A DNA stretch of 60,015 nt from Nitrospina sp. (GTDB taxonomy: Bacteria; Nitrospinota; Nitrospinia; Nitrospinales; Nitrospinaceae): positions 1 through 60,015 of the forward strand of contig JAGQJZ010000005.1 in NCBI GenBank assembly GCA_020430445.1. Direction: 5' to 3'. Under the pieces are notes generated by a model. That model was not told the DNA's origin and ran no database searches. It worked only from the letters and a program-made list of their open reading frames with translations. Position numbers and translations under genes: made by a program. Of this stretch, positions 35,941 through 45,320 are shown in pieces (the first letter of the stretch is position 1; each line of letters starts with the position of its first letter).

Positions 35941-36738
35941 ATGAGGGGTGAATTTTTTATAAAAAAAAGTTTGGCGAATTTTCTTTTATGGGTTGGTGGG
36001 GGGCTACTAGTACTTTCGTTGGGTGGAGAATTGTTGGTGGGGAGTACAGTGAATCCCGCTCGAGTAAAGAGCGTGGATGATGTTCTTTTTAGAGCGCAAA
36101 CAGTAGACCCTAACTTTTTTAATCTTTCAGAAGAAAAAAAACTGTTAATACTTTTTGATATTTTAACAAAAAGGTTTTCGCACTGTTTGGCAGACAGGCA
36201 CACGGTTGCTACCAATTGGATTCTTTGGGGATTGGGGTTTGTGCATCCTGTGTTAGGGGTAACTTGGGCGCCAGATTATTGGCTTAAAAAGGCTGAATGT
36301 TTAGAATGTAGTCAAATATCATACCTTTTAATGATGGTTGCGATTAAATCTGGAGTGGTTGTCCGCCATGTTGGATTAATGGGGCATGTGGTTATGGAAG
36401 CGTGGTATGAAGGTGAATGGCATATGTTTGATCCCGATGTTGGAGTCATTCCGCGTCATAATGGAAAAGTTTTGAGTGTAAGAAGTCTGGCGTATAGGGA
36501 GGAGTTGATAAAGAAATTTTATAGAGGGTCAAAAGAAGAAACTGGAATGACCATACTGTCAAGAGAAAATAACTCCTTTGTTTCCTATCCTGTTGGTGCC
36601 TATTTTGAATGGAAATCGCAAATGATGTTTTATGTGGAAAAAATATTAGAAATCGTAAAATATGTCTTGCCACTTGCGATGATTGTCGCAGGAATTATTT
36701 TGAAAAGACGGGGAAATGTCCCTAAAGTATCTTCTTGA
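35941..36738 (+). CDS. Membrane-anchored transglutaminase-like protein
   Basis: 265 residues from ATG 35941, chosen because AAGGGGTG lies 6 nt before it. A hydrophobic anchor (about 12-34) is followed by a domain with the transglutaminase-like pattern: Cys123 in ECSQISYLLMMVAIKSG, a strand VVVRHVG, His149 in MGHVVMEAWY and Asp164 or Asp166 in WHMFDPDVG. A second membrane helix lies near the C-terminus (about 236-257), so the catalytic part should face the periplasm. Such folds act as amidases, peptidases or acyl transferases. Its place between membrane-bound polymerisation genes suggests work on the glycan or on its attachment. AT-rich, unlike the GC-rich flanks. Confidence 0.7.
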   Translation: MRGEFFIKKSLANFLLWVGGGLLVLSLGGELLVGSTVNPARVKSVDDVLFRAQTVDPNFFNLSEEKKLLILFDILTKRFSHCLADRHTVATNWILWGLGFVHPVLGVTWAPDYWLKKAECLECSQISYLLMMVAIKSGVVVRHVGLMGHVVMEAWYEGEWHMFDPDVGVIPRHNGKVLSVRSLAYREELIKKFYRGSKEETGMTILSRENNSFVSYPVGAYFEWKSQMMFYVEKILEIVKYVLPLAMIVAGIILKRRGNVPKVSS

Positions 36739-36769
36739 AAGAAATAAATTGATAATTGGTTGAATTGGT

Positions 36770-38068
36770 TTGAGATTGTTTTTTTTAGGCCACTGGAAAA
36801 TATATTTAAAGGAATTTGAATTGCTTGCGCTTTGGCTACATTGGAAAAAAGAGCTGCCTTTTACATTATTCTGTGTTTCTACGGCAGCTATTTCATTATT
36901 TGCAACTCAGTCAATCACGCTTTGGAGCCCAGTGAAAGCCCGAGTTTTTATTGTTTTTTTATGTTTATTGCCAGCGATTGCTACCCTTCTGCAGGAAAAG
37001 TACGGGTTTTTGTCCCCCTGTCCTCAAAAAATTTCTGGGAAGTGGTTTTTCCTATTATCGGGTTTGGGTGGGGTCAATGTGATTTTCAGTCATGATCCCT
37101 GGGCGAGTTTAAAAGGGGTGGTCATTCTGCTTATTGGGGGCATATTGGCCGCCTATTGCGCAAGTCGTGTTTTAAATACCGAAAAAAAAATTTTTATTTT
37201 CTCGTGTTTATTGACATTTTTATTGTGGTTTTTATGCTTGGCTGGATTGTGGGAGTTGCAAATTAATCCAAATTCTCGCAACCCGTTAAGATTTTTTTAT
37301 CAAAACCCAATACCTAGCGGAGCTATGTTGGTTTTGTATTCTCTTGGGCCACTTCTACTGGTATCCAGTAAAAAAAAGCCTCTTCAAATTGATTGGATTC
37401 TTTATGGATTGATTATTTTTGCGTTCACTTATCTATTACTGATGTTGAAAAAAGGACCACTTCTTTCTTGTGTAGTTGCGATAACTCTGGGAGTTATTTG
37501 GGGTCGTCCTAATTTGGGAAGATTGGTTCCCCTTTTGTTGCTTCCATTAACTTTTGTTTTGGTTTATAGCTTGAGTTTAACAAGTGATGATTTTGATTTC
37601 TTTTTTCATTTTCACGGTATTCTTGTCCGTTTAGAGTTGTGGAAACTGGGACTGAGTGTATTTGAGGTGTACCCTCTGCAGGGGTATGGTTTTAACAGTT
37701 CGCTATTGGAATTTGTTCGGGCAGATTATCAAACGTGGCTATATTACGCAAACAATGGAATATCGTTTGTTGACTATTTTTCAAGAGTAAATGCGCTGGA
37801 CAATATGCTGCTCACTTTTCTGGCTGAACTTGGTTTGATGTTTTTTTTGGCGTATTGCTTTTTTTTAAGGTCTATCTTGAAATGTTGGTTTAAAGGTTTG
37901 GGCTTGAAAAATTTTTCTACTCCTGAAAAAATGGTGTCATTGGTATTAATTGCGATTCTTATTCAGTCTTTGACATTTGATGTCCTTAAATTCCCGGACC
38001 TTTCTTGGATGTGGCATACTGTGCTGACTCTTGGCCCCTCAATTCGAAACTCAAGAGCGGGGGGGTAA
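36770..38068 (+). CDS. O-antigen ligase/polymerase-like membrane protein
   Basis: 432 residues with ten or more hydrophobic segments. The long periplasmic loop near residues 280-350 contains LVRLELWKLGLSVFEVYPLQGYGFNSS, the R...W...G-x-G-x pattern typical of the O-antigen ligase/Wzy (Wzy_C) superfamily. It follows the transglutaminase-like gene by 31 nt and is equally AT-rich, so the two probably arrived together. The TTG start at 36770 is uncertain. Either polymerises the repeat unit or ligates it to an acceptor. Confidence 0.75.
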   Translation: MRLFFLGHWKIYLKEFELLALWLHWKKELPFTLFCVSTAAISLFATQSITLWSPVKARVFIVFLCLLPAIATLLQEKYGFLSPCPQKISGKWFFLLSGLGGVNVIFSHDPWASLKGVVILLIGGILAAYCASRVLNTEKKIFIFSCLLTFLLWFLCLAGLWELQINPNSRNPLRFFYQNPIPSGAMLVLYSLGPLLLVSSKKKPLQIDWILYGLIIFAFTYLLLMLKKGPLLSCVVAITLGVIWGRPNLGRLVPLLLLPLTFVLVYSLSLTSDDFDFFFHFHGILVRLELWKLGLSVFEVYPLQGYGFNSSLLEFVRADYQTWLYYANNGISFVDYFSRVNALDNMLLTFLAELGLMFFLAYCFFLRSILKCWFKGLGLKNFSTPEKMVSLVLIAILIQSLTFDVLKFPDLSWMWHTVLTLGPSIRNSRAGG

Positions 38069-38251
38069 AATATTATTTATTATGGATTTTTGATTGGGTA
38101 TAATTCATATCTCCGGAGTATCTCCCAACTCTTCATTCTCCAGTTGCGTATGGATTTCTACAGCAAGAAGTTCTTGTGTTGTTAAGCTTTTTAGAGAAGA
38201 TGGAAGTAAAAGGGAGAATAACTATAATAAGGTAGAGGATATCTTTTTTTA

Positions 38252-39412
38252 ATGCAGGAACCTTTGATGAGAAATGAGGAATTAAAAACAGAACAATTGG
38301 CCTCTATTTTTTTCAGGTATTTTAATGTGATTTTCGCCCTTTTCCTGATTGGGGCAGGGGGCATTGTTTTTTCGATCTTAGCGATGCCGGCGGAATACCA
38401 GGCGAGTGCAAATTTATCCCTCTACGGTTATGTTCACAAGGGTTTTAGAAACTTTCAGGACGACATCGTCAATAATGTGATTCGCGATCCAAAATTCCTG
38501 AAGCCTTCGGCCGAAGAGTTGAATCTAACCCCCTCCCAAATGCGGGCGGCGATGTCGGTCGATGCAGATATCGAATCTGGAGTCATCGGTTTGATTCTGG
38601 AAAGCCCTCAGAAGTCTCTGCTCAAAAATAAGTTTCCTCAAATTGCGGAGCGGTTTGCCAATCGGTTTGAAAAAAGTCTGGTTGAGTGGTGCAATCTCAG
38701 GATCGAGATTGAAGAAAAGAAAAAAAAGCAATTCAGGGATATTTTTACAGGCGATGCCGGAGGCCGGGAAACGCTAAAGGATCAGGAAAAACTCAATTCC
38801 ATTCGAGATGAAAAATATTTTCTTTCAAATAAACTGACCAGTTTCCAGAGGAAGCTTTGGGATGCCCAGGCCGAGCAAGAAAAAATCCGGAGTGGAGCTG
38901 AAGAGGCGGAGCTGTTTCTCCGCTCTGGAGTTTTAAAGGGGCCGTTGAAAGGTTCCGGAGATTTGGGGCATATCAATTCGTCGACAAAAAAGGCCATCGA
39001 AAAAAAGGTTTTTATTGACCTGGCCAGGAAAGTTTCAAAAAGCCGTGTGGAAGAGAAGGAAAATTCAAAACTGGTTGCCTTCTATCAAAGGGAAATTCCA
39101 CGGTTGAAAGGAGAACTGGCTTTATTGGAAAAGGAAGAAGATCAATTTGAAACAACCGCGACCTTACTGCGGAAACGGTTTGAAATTCTGGAAGAGAAAA
39201 TGAATATATTTGAAACCAATATCTTTCACTTCCGGGCCTTGCAAAAAGTCAAAGCCGATTTCAATCCTGCAATTGCTTTCAATATCAGCCCGGTTCAAAC
39301 CAACAAGTGGGCTGCGGGAGCGGGAATGGCTGTTTTGCTGCTGATGGCTATTATTTTCCTGGTTTATTTTTGGGAATTGCTTTTAAAACCGCGTTGGTCC
39401 GGCAAGCGATAA
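38252..39412 (+). CDS. Wzz-like polysaccharide co-polymerase (chain-length regulator)
   Basis: 386 residues in the PCP arrangement: short cytoplasmic N-terminus, membrane helix (about 25-48), a long charged, largely coiled-coil periplasmic part (about 110-340, rich in Glu/Lys), then a second membrane helix (about 352-374) and a basic tail. The proline-rich motif normally just before the second helix is reduced to NISPVQTNKW. No kinase domain is present. It probably sets glycan chain length together with the polymerase. An in-frame ATG at 38267 with CAGGA upstream is an alternative start. Confidence 0.75.
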   Translation: MQEPLMRNEELKTEQLASIFFRYFNVIFALFLIGAGGIVFSILAMPAEYQASANLSLYGYVHKGFRNFQDDIVNNVIRDPKFLKPSAEELNLTPSQMRAAMSVDADIESGVIGLILESPQKSLLKNKFPQIAERFANRFEKSLVEWCNLRIEIEEKKKKQFRDIFTGDAGGRETLKDQEKLNSIRDEKYFLSNKLTSFQRKLWDAQAEQEKIRSGAEEAELFLRSGVLKGPLKGSGDLGHINSSTKKAIEKKVFIDLARKVSKSRVEEKENSKLVAFYQREIPRLKGELALLEKEEDQFETTATLLRKRFEILEEKMNIFETNIFHFRALQKVKADFNPAIAFNISPVQTNKWAAGAGMAVLLLMAIIFLVYFWELLLKPRWSGKR

Positions 39413-39573
39413 AATCCTGATCCATTTTTAAAACCCCTGTGGTAGCTGGCGTGCTGTCCCATCTCATTCCCCGCGTCCCGTTTCATCCGGCATTTCGTTT
39501 TTTCCCTGCCAGACTCTGTTTTCTGCAAAAACCGTAATTGACCCCTTCCTAACGGTGAGCTTCTTATCATCGA

Positions 39574-40839
39574 TCACTTTGTATGGAGAGGCTCGCTGCC
39601 GGAAATGGGGGAGGTCTCTGCTTTCTCCGTTCGTAAAAAATAAGGGAACGCCAGCAGGGTGAACAGCAGGGTGGTGAATTCCGTGTCGTAGTACTGGTTT
39701 TCGAAGACGCAGGTGACCAGAAAGGCGAGCGCCGCGCTGCCACCGGTCATGAGCAGCCAGATCGCCGGGTGGCCAGGGTCCCAGGCATGGAGTTTCTGCC
39801 GCAGGTTGTGACTATAGACCGCCCATATCGCCAGCCAGGCCAGGAGCGTCGGAATCCCCGCGTCCACGGCAAATTGGATGTACTGGTTGTGAAAGTGCCG
39901 GTAAAAAACAAATATGTGTTCAAATTGAGGGTATTGGTCTCTCACCAGTTCCATGGTGTGGAAGCCGAACCCTTTAACCGGATGTTCCTGCATCAACGCC
40001 CACCCGGCGCGCCACAGTTCGATGCGCTCCTTGGCCGCTCTATCGCTCGCCGTGGCGATGGTCTGGACCCGTGCCTTGAAATCATCCGGCAGCGCGGCAT
40101 AAAGCATGAGCAGTGCAACGGGAAGAACCATCAGCCACTTCCAGCCTTTTTTCCATAGAAGAAAAGCCAGGCCCACCACCAGTCCCACCCAGGCGCTCCG
40201 GGTCTGGGAGACCACCAGTCCCGCTAAAATAGGAACCAATCCTATCACCACCCAGATCCGGTTTTTTTTCGCGAACAGTGCGAACGCCGTCAGCGCCAGG
40301 CTCACCAGCATGAACAGGGTCCCGAGCGTGATCGGATTGTTCAGCGTGCCAAAGGGCCGGACCTGTTTGAGCCAGAAGGCTTCATAAAGTTGGTACCCGG
40401 CGGCGCCCAGGCAGGCCGCGCCTATAAAAAACAGCAGCCAGCCTCCCATCTGGCAGGCGCTCTCCGGCAGCGAACCGTTTTGTTCCGTCGGGCCGCTGGT
40501 TTTTTTCCAGGGCGGATTCAGCATGAGGTAGGGGACGGCATTGACGACCCAGAAAAATACCGCCGGTTCCAGCAGGCGTTTCAAAAAAGGTAGGCTGGCC
40601 CGGGTATCGACTGAAAGCAGGATGGCGATGCCGCACAGGAGTGAAAAGGCGAGGACCGGCCAGCCGAGTGGGAAGCGGATGGCGCGCCAGCGCCGGTCCA
40701 TAATTACCAGGGCCAGCCCCAGCAGCAGGCCCAGAAATCCAAAAATCTGGCACAGGGAAATGGAGAAAAAGAGGAACACGAGAAACAGGGCCAGACAGGC
40801 CGCCATTGCCCCGATCATGATTTGCCTGACCCGCTCCAT
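39574..40839 (-). CDS. O-antigen ligase family membrane protein
   Basis: About 421 residues with ten or more hydrophobic segments and a Wzy_C-type periplasmic loop: VVSQTRSAWVGLVVG (conserved Arg), then RIELWRAGWALMQEHPVKGFGFHTME and FYRHFHNQYIQFAVDAG, with the H-N pair characteristic of WaaL and PglL-like ligases. It is GC-rich, unlike the ligase-like gene at 36770, and read the other way, so it probably belongs to the resident chromosome. ATG 40839 is used; the frame is open further upstream to 41007 but that part looks non-coding. Confidence 0.85.
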   Translation of the reverse strand: MERVRQIMIGAMAACLALFLVFLFFSISLCQIFGFLGLLLGLALVIMDRRWRAIRFPLGWPVLAFSLLCGIAILLSVDTRASLPFLKRLLEPAVFFWVVNAVPYLMLNPPWKKTSGPTEQNGSLPESACQMGGWLLFFIGAACLGAAGYQLYEAFWLKQVRPFGTLNNPITLGTLFMLVSLALTAFALFAKKNRIWVVIGLVPILAGLVVSQTRSAWVGLVVGLAFLLWKKGWKWLMVLPVALLMLYAALPDDFKARVQTIATASDRAAKERIELWRAGWALMQEHPVKGFGFHTMELVRDQYPQFEHIFVFYRHFHNQYIQFAVDAGIPTLLAWLAIWAVYSHNLRQKLHAWDPGHPAIWLLMTGGSAALAFLVTCVFENQYYDTEFTTLLFTLLAFPYFLRTEKAETSPISGSEPLHTK

Positions 40840-41109
40840 ACTGCATCCCGATAGTGGTGTTCCGACGCGGCCAATCTGTAAGCCTGGCCCCCCGCCCGAT
40901 GTCTTGAGAAAAGTGGAACGGCCGTTCCGCTCCGGCGCATCGTGCGTGGAAAGGTGCTTTAAGCACGCTCTCAACACGGCCCCTTTCTCTGCACTATACA
41001 CCAACAAACCGGCTGTTGTGGAACCTCTGGATTGGCCACTCTGGCGTCGTGCCGGGGGATCGGCTGGGGGTGGGATTTTAAATCCTGTGGCGCTATGCTG
41101 CGCGGGTTT

Positions 41110-42372
41110 TTACTGCGGACGCCGGCCGATGTCCCGCCGGAAATGGACACCTTCCCAGTGGATTTTCTCAACCGCCGAGTAGGCCTTCTCGATCGCGGAC
41201 GGCACATCGGGGGCCAGCGCCGTCACGCCGAGCACCCGGCCGCCGCTGGTCACCACCTGTCCGTCCTGCCGTTTCGTTCCGGCATGAAACACGGTGACGC
41301 CCTCGACCGCCTGGGCGTTCTCAATGCCCGTAATCGGTTTGCCCTTTTCGTATGAGTCGGGGTAGCCGCCGGACGCCATCACAACGCAGACCGAAGCACC
41401 GGGATCCCAGCCGATTTCGCATCCATCCAGCGTTCCGTCGATGCACGCTTCCATCAATGGCACCAGGTCGCTCCGCATGCGGACCATCAGCGGCTGGGTT
41501 TCGGGGTCGCCCATGCGCGCGTTGAACTCCAGCACCCTGGGGCCCGCGTCGGTGATCATCAGCCCGGCATACAGGATTCCCTTGTACGGCGCGCCCTCCT
41601 GTTCCATTGCGCGCACGGTGGGCAGCATGATCTCGTTCAACACCTGTTCGCGCAGGGCATCGGTGAAGATGGGAGCCGGGGAATAGGCCCCCATGCCGCC
41701 GGTGTTCGGCCCGGTGTCTCCGTCATACACGGCCTTGTGGTCTTCCGCCCCTTCCAGCGGCAGCGCGGTTTTCCCGTCGCACAAGGCCAGGAGCGACACC
41801 TCCCTCCCGCGCATCCATTCTTCGATGACCACGCGCCCGCCCGCATCTCCGAACGCCCGGTCCTGCATGATCTTCTGAACCGCCGCCCGCGCTTCTTTCG
41901 CGTTTTCGCACAGGATCACCCCCTTGCCCGCCGCCAGGCCGTCAGCCTTCACCACCACCGGGCCGCGTTCTTCCACGTAGCGGATGGCGTGATCGGCGTC
42001 GGTAAACGACCGGAATTCCGCCGTGGGAATGCCGTATTTCTGCATCAGGTTTTTGCTGAAAACCTTGCTGCCTTCCAGCTTGGCCGCCAGGGCGGAAGGG
42101 CCGAAAATCCTCAGTCCGTGCTCCTCGAACCGGTCGACGATGCCCGCCACCAGGGGCGCTTCCGGCCCGACCACGGTCAGGCCGATGTCCTCCACCCGGG
42201 CGAAATCGAGCAGGCGGTCGATGTCTTCCGCGCCGATGTCGATGTTCTCCGCCACGGTGGCCGTGCCCGCGTTGCCCGGCGCGCAATAGATCCGGTCCAC
42301 TTTCGGGCTCTGCGCGATTTTCCAGGCCAGGGCGTGTTCGCGTCCGCCGCCGCCGATAATCAGAATGTTCAC
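41110..42372 (-). CDS. purD: Phosphoribosylamine-glycine ligase
   Basis: A 420-residue ATP-grasp enzyme of purine synthesis joining glycine to phosphoribosylamine. The N-terminal ILIIGGGGREHALAWKIAQS, the CAPGNAGT motif, KADGLAAGKGV (ATP-grasp lysine) and the family signature RMGDPETQP are all visible. Length is standard. GTG 42372 is the start, with GGAACTCCC before it. The nearest gene downstream, the ligase-like gene, is more than 250 nt away. Divergent from the ABC transporter operon. Confidence 0.96.
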   Translation of the reverse strand: MNILIIGGGGREHALAWKIAQSPKVDRIYCAPGNAGTATVAENIDIGAEDIDRLLDFARVEDIGLTVVGPEAPLVAGIVDRFEEHGLRIFGPSALAAKLEGSKVFSKNLMQKYGIPTAEFRSFTDADHAIRYVEERGPVVVKADGLAAGKGVILCENAKEARAAVQKIMQDRAFGDAGGRVVIEEWMRGREVSLLALCDGKTALPLEGAEDHKAVYDGDTGPNTGGMGAYSPAPIFTDALREQVLNEIMLPTVRAMEQEGAPYKGILYAGLMITDAGPRVLEFNARMGDPETQPLMVRMRSDLVPLMEACIDGTLDGCEIGWDPGASVCVVMASGGYPDSYEKGKPITGIENAQAVEGVTVFHAGTKRQDGQVVTSGGRVLGVTALAPDVPSAIEKAYSAVEKIHWEGVHFRRDIGRRPQ

Positions 42373-42481
42373 GGGAGTTCCATGCGAAAAAGGATTGGTC
42401 GTTTCGGGGATTATATGCTGTTACCTCGGCGAAATTTATATAAAATGCCCGCAACTTGCAAGTTTCTTTGAGCGGCGGGTC

Positions 42482-43567
42482 ATGCTGATACTGGACGGAA
42501 TAAAAAAATCCTTTGCGGAACAGACGGTGCTCGACGGCGTTTCGCTGAGAATCCGCGAAGGCGAGCGCTTTGTGCTGCTCGGCCCGAGCGGCTGCGGCAA
42601 AACCACCCTACTCCGCCTGATCGCCGGGTTCGACACGCCGGACAACGGAAAGGTGACCATCGCCAATCAGGACATGTCCCCGGTGGCGGTGGAAAAAAGG
42701 CCGGTCGGGTTCATCTTCCAGCGCCACGCCCTGTTTCCCCACATGAATGTTTACGACAACATCGCCGTGGGTCCGCGCGTCATCAAAACACCGGAAAACG
42801 AGATCGAACCCCGGATCGAAGAGCTGCTCGGCACCCTGCGCCTGTCGGCCAAGCGCGCCGCCTGGCCGGGGCAATTGAGCGGTGGAGAATCGCAGCGCGT
42901 CGCCCTGGCGCGGGCGCTGATCAACCGGCCGCGCATTCTGTTGCTCGACGAACCGTTGTCGGCGGTCGATGAAAACCTGCGGCAAAGCCTGCGTGACGAG
43001 TTGCGCGATATCCAGAAAACTTTCGGCATCACTTTCCTCTTTGTCACGCACGACCGCGAAGAGGCGCTGACCCTGGCGCATCGGATCGGTATCCTGCACC
43101 GGGGAAAGCTCCTGCAGGCCGGCACGCCGCAGGAACTGTTCGAAAAACCGGCGTCTCCCTTCGTCGTCCGCTTCCTGGGCGGCTACAACCGGTTCGAAGG
43201 CACTGTCGTGGAGAGAATCGGCGCCGGCGCCGTCGTCAAAACGGTTGAAGGCAACCGCCTGCAGGTCGAAAACGCGTCCTGGTTCGCGGTTGGGGATGAA
43301 TGCGATGTCTATGTCCGGCCGCACCATATCGCCATCGGTGGACCGTCGGAGTTCACCCATCCGCCCAATATCTGGATCGGGCAGGTGAAGCAATGCACCC
43401 CCATGGCCTCGCGCATTACCTATAAGGTCCAGACCCTGTCCGGCAAAGTATTGAATATCGAATCCGCCCGCACCACCCTGGAAGCGGGGTTGCAGGAGGG
43501 ACGCCAGGTGCGCCTGGCGCTGGACGGCCGCTACGCCCATGTTTTTCCCCGGGAGAACGATGATTAA
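42482..43567 (+). CDS. ABC transporter ATPase, PotA/FbpC-type with TOBE domain
   Basis: A 361-residue ATPase. Walker A is GPSGCGKTT (near 34), the signature LSGGESQRVALARAL (near 132), Walker B RILLLDEPLSAVD, and the switch His in FVTHDREEA. About 115 residues follow the ATPase core as a TOBE-like beta domain (YVRPHHIAIGGP). That domain is typical of polyamine, iron, sulfate and sugar importers, whereas the two genes after it encode an amino-acid-type binding protein and permease. ATG 42482 follows GGCGGGTC. It overlaps the next gene by 8 nt, so the three form one operon. Confidence 0.9.
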   Translation: MLILDGIKKSFAEQTVLDGVSLRIREGERFVLLGPSGCGKTTLLRLIAGFDTPDNGKVTIANQDMSPVAVEKRPVGFIFQRHALFPHMNVYDNIAVGPRVIKTPENEIEPRIEELLGTLRLSAKRAAWPGQLSGGESQRVALARALINRPRILLLDEPLSAVDENLRQSLRDELRDIQKTFGITFLFVTHDREEALTLAHRIGILHRGKLLQAGTPQELFEKPASPFVVRFLGGYNRFEGTVVERIGAGAVVKTVEGNRLQVENASWFAVGDECDVYVRPHHIAIGGPSEFTHPPNIWIGQVKQCTPMASRITYKVQTLSGKVLNIESARTTLEAGLQEGRQVRLALDGRYAHVFPRENDD

Positions 43568-44348
43568 ACGTGTACAGGCGTTTTTGCTCGCGCTGGCGTT
43601 CATGTGTGTCCCGATTTGGGGATGCGGCGAATCCGCGCCGGAGAAAATCTACAAGGTGGGAACCGATGCCACCCTGGTGCCGATGAGTTTCATCAACGAT
43701 GAAAAACAACTCGACGGATTCGAGGTGGCACTCATGCGCGCCGTGGCCAAACGGGCGGGATTCGAAATCGAATTCGTCAACGTCGAGTGGGCGGGCATTA
43801 TCGGCGGCGTGGTGACGCGCAAATTCGACATGGCGATCAGTTCCGTCACCATCCTCGAGGACCGCAAAAAGAACGTGGCCTTCACCATACCCTATTTGAG
43901 AAGCGGACTCGCCATCGTCGTCCCGCGCGATCTGGAGGGCGTCGCTTCCATCGACGACCTGAAGGCACGGAAGATGAAAGTCGGCGCGCAGCGCGGCACG
44001 ACCTCCTACTTTTACCTGGAAAAAATTCCAGAGCTCACGCCCGTCGCCTACGAGCAGTACGGCCACGCCGTGGCGGACATGATCAAGGGAGAGATCGACG
44101 CTGTCATCGGCGAAAGCACCGGCACTCTCTATTACAAGAACAACGACAACGCCATCTTCGAGAAGATCAAGATGGCCGGGGAGATCCTGACCGAAGAGTA
44201 TTACGGCATCATTCTGGGCCGAGACAACCCGCAACTCAAAACCCAACTCGACGACGCGATACGCTCCCTCATCAAGGATGGGACGGTCACGCAGCTTCAC
44301 GCCAAATGGGAGCTCGGCAAGGCGGCGGCGGTTCCGGAGGTCTCATGA
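43560..44348 (+). CDS. Amino-acid-type ABC transporter substrate-binding lipoprotein
   Basis: A 262-residue family 3 solute-binding protein. The leader ends in VPIWGC, a lipobox-like site, so the protein is probably anchored outside the inner membrane. The domain has the usual YKVGTDATLVPMSFI, LDGFEVALMRAVAKRAG, the ligand-side DMAISSVTILEDRKKNVAFTIPY and VGAQRGTTSYFYL. The polar amino acid group is the best fit; the precise ligand is unknown. Start ATG 43560 overlaps the ATPase stop; an upstream ATG at 43539 is less likely because it would bury the leader. Confidence 0.9.
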   Translation: MIKRVQAFLLALAFMCVPIWGCGESAPEKIYKVGTDATLVPMSFINDEKQLDGFEVALMRAVAKRAGFEIEFVNVEWAGIIGGVVTRKFDMAISSVTILEDRKKNVAFTIPYLRSGLAIVVPRDLEGVASIDDLKARKMKVGAQRGTTSYFYLEKIPELTPVAYEQYGHAVADMIKGEIDAVIGESTGTLYYKNNDNAIFEKIKMAGEILTEEYYGIILGRDNPQLKTQLDDAIRSLIKDGTVTQLHAKWELGKAAAVPEVS

Positions 44349-45097
44349 CTCCGCCAAAGAAAGACCGCCACACCGCATTGGCGTGGAATATTCTGGTGGG
44401 CGCGAGCATCTTTCTGCTCGTGTTCCTGCCTTTTCGGTCGGCCAGCGTTCCGTCACCCGGCGGCGATTTCCTGACGCTGGCGGAACTCCTGCCCACCGGT
44501 ATCGCCTACACCCTGGGCATCACCCTGATGAGCAGCCTGGCCGCCATCGTTGTCGGGTTTGCCGCCGGCATGGGCATGCTGTCGAGCCGTCCCGGCGTGC
44601 GGGTGGCCGTGTCGCTCTACACCGAGGCCCTGCGCGGTATTCCTCTGCTGGTTCTGCTGTTCTATATTTATTACGCGCTCGGGGAGTTTTTTGCCGTGCC
44701 CGCGCTGGCGGCGGCGGTATTCGGTTTCGGCTTCTGTTACGGTGCATACATGGCCGACATCTTCCGTGCCGGCGTGCAGGCTGTGCCGAAGGAACAGGCC
44801 GAAGCCGCGCGCAGTCTGGGCATGACGCAGAAACAGGCCCTGATGCAGATCGTCATGCCGCAGGCACTCCGCACCATCGTGCCCGCCATCGGCAACCAGA
44901 CCCTCGGCATGCTGAAGGACACCAGCCTCGTGTCCGTGCTCTCCATCACCGACATCTTGAGAATTGGCAACGAATACGCCACGCGCCACTTCAATTACTT
45001 CGAGACCTACACGTATATCGCCTTGCTGTACCTCTTCCTCACCCTCCTCATGTCCCGCGTCGTGCAGACGATCGAACAACGATTCAACCGGGGATAA
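44345..45097 (+). CDS. HisM/GlnP-type ABC transporter permease
   Basis: A 250-residue permease with about six membrane helices. The inner-membrane EAA loop reads EQAEAARSLGMTQKQALMQIVMPQALR, which docks on the ATPase; the preceding TEALRGIPLLVLLFYIYYAL is typical of the amino-acid (HisMQ) family. The start overlaps the binding-protein stop by 4 nt. Only one permease gene is present, so the channel should be a homodimer. Confidence 0.92.
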   Translation: MTPPKKDRHTALAWNILVGASIFLLVFLPFRSASVPSPGGDFLTLAELLPTGIAYTLGITLMSSLAAIVVGFAAGMGMLSSRPGVRVAVSLYTEALRGIPLLVLLFYIYYALGEFFAVPALAAAVFGFGFCYGAYMADIFRAGVQAVPKEQAEAARSLGMTQKQALMQIVMPQALRTIVPAIGNQTLGMLKDTSLVSVLSITDILRIGNEYATRHFNYFETYTYIALLYLFLTLLMSRVVQTIEQRFNRG

Positions 45098-45320
45098 AAG
45101 ACATCTGCCGTCAGCAAAATTCCGGCAGGGAAATTTGGTACGCGCCCGGTGCGATTTTATGAGGAATGAGAATGTTTTTTTTTGGCTGAGAAATTGTTCC
45201 CGTGGCGAATGATAACCTTACGGCTGGCGCAAAGCAAAGGCGACCTGCGCAGCGGATTGAGGACAATGAAATTAACGAGGCGAAAAAACTGACCCTTCGT
45301 GGGGAGAAGACGTGGAAAAG

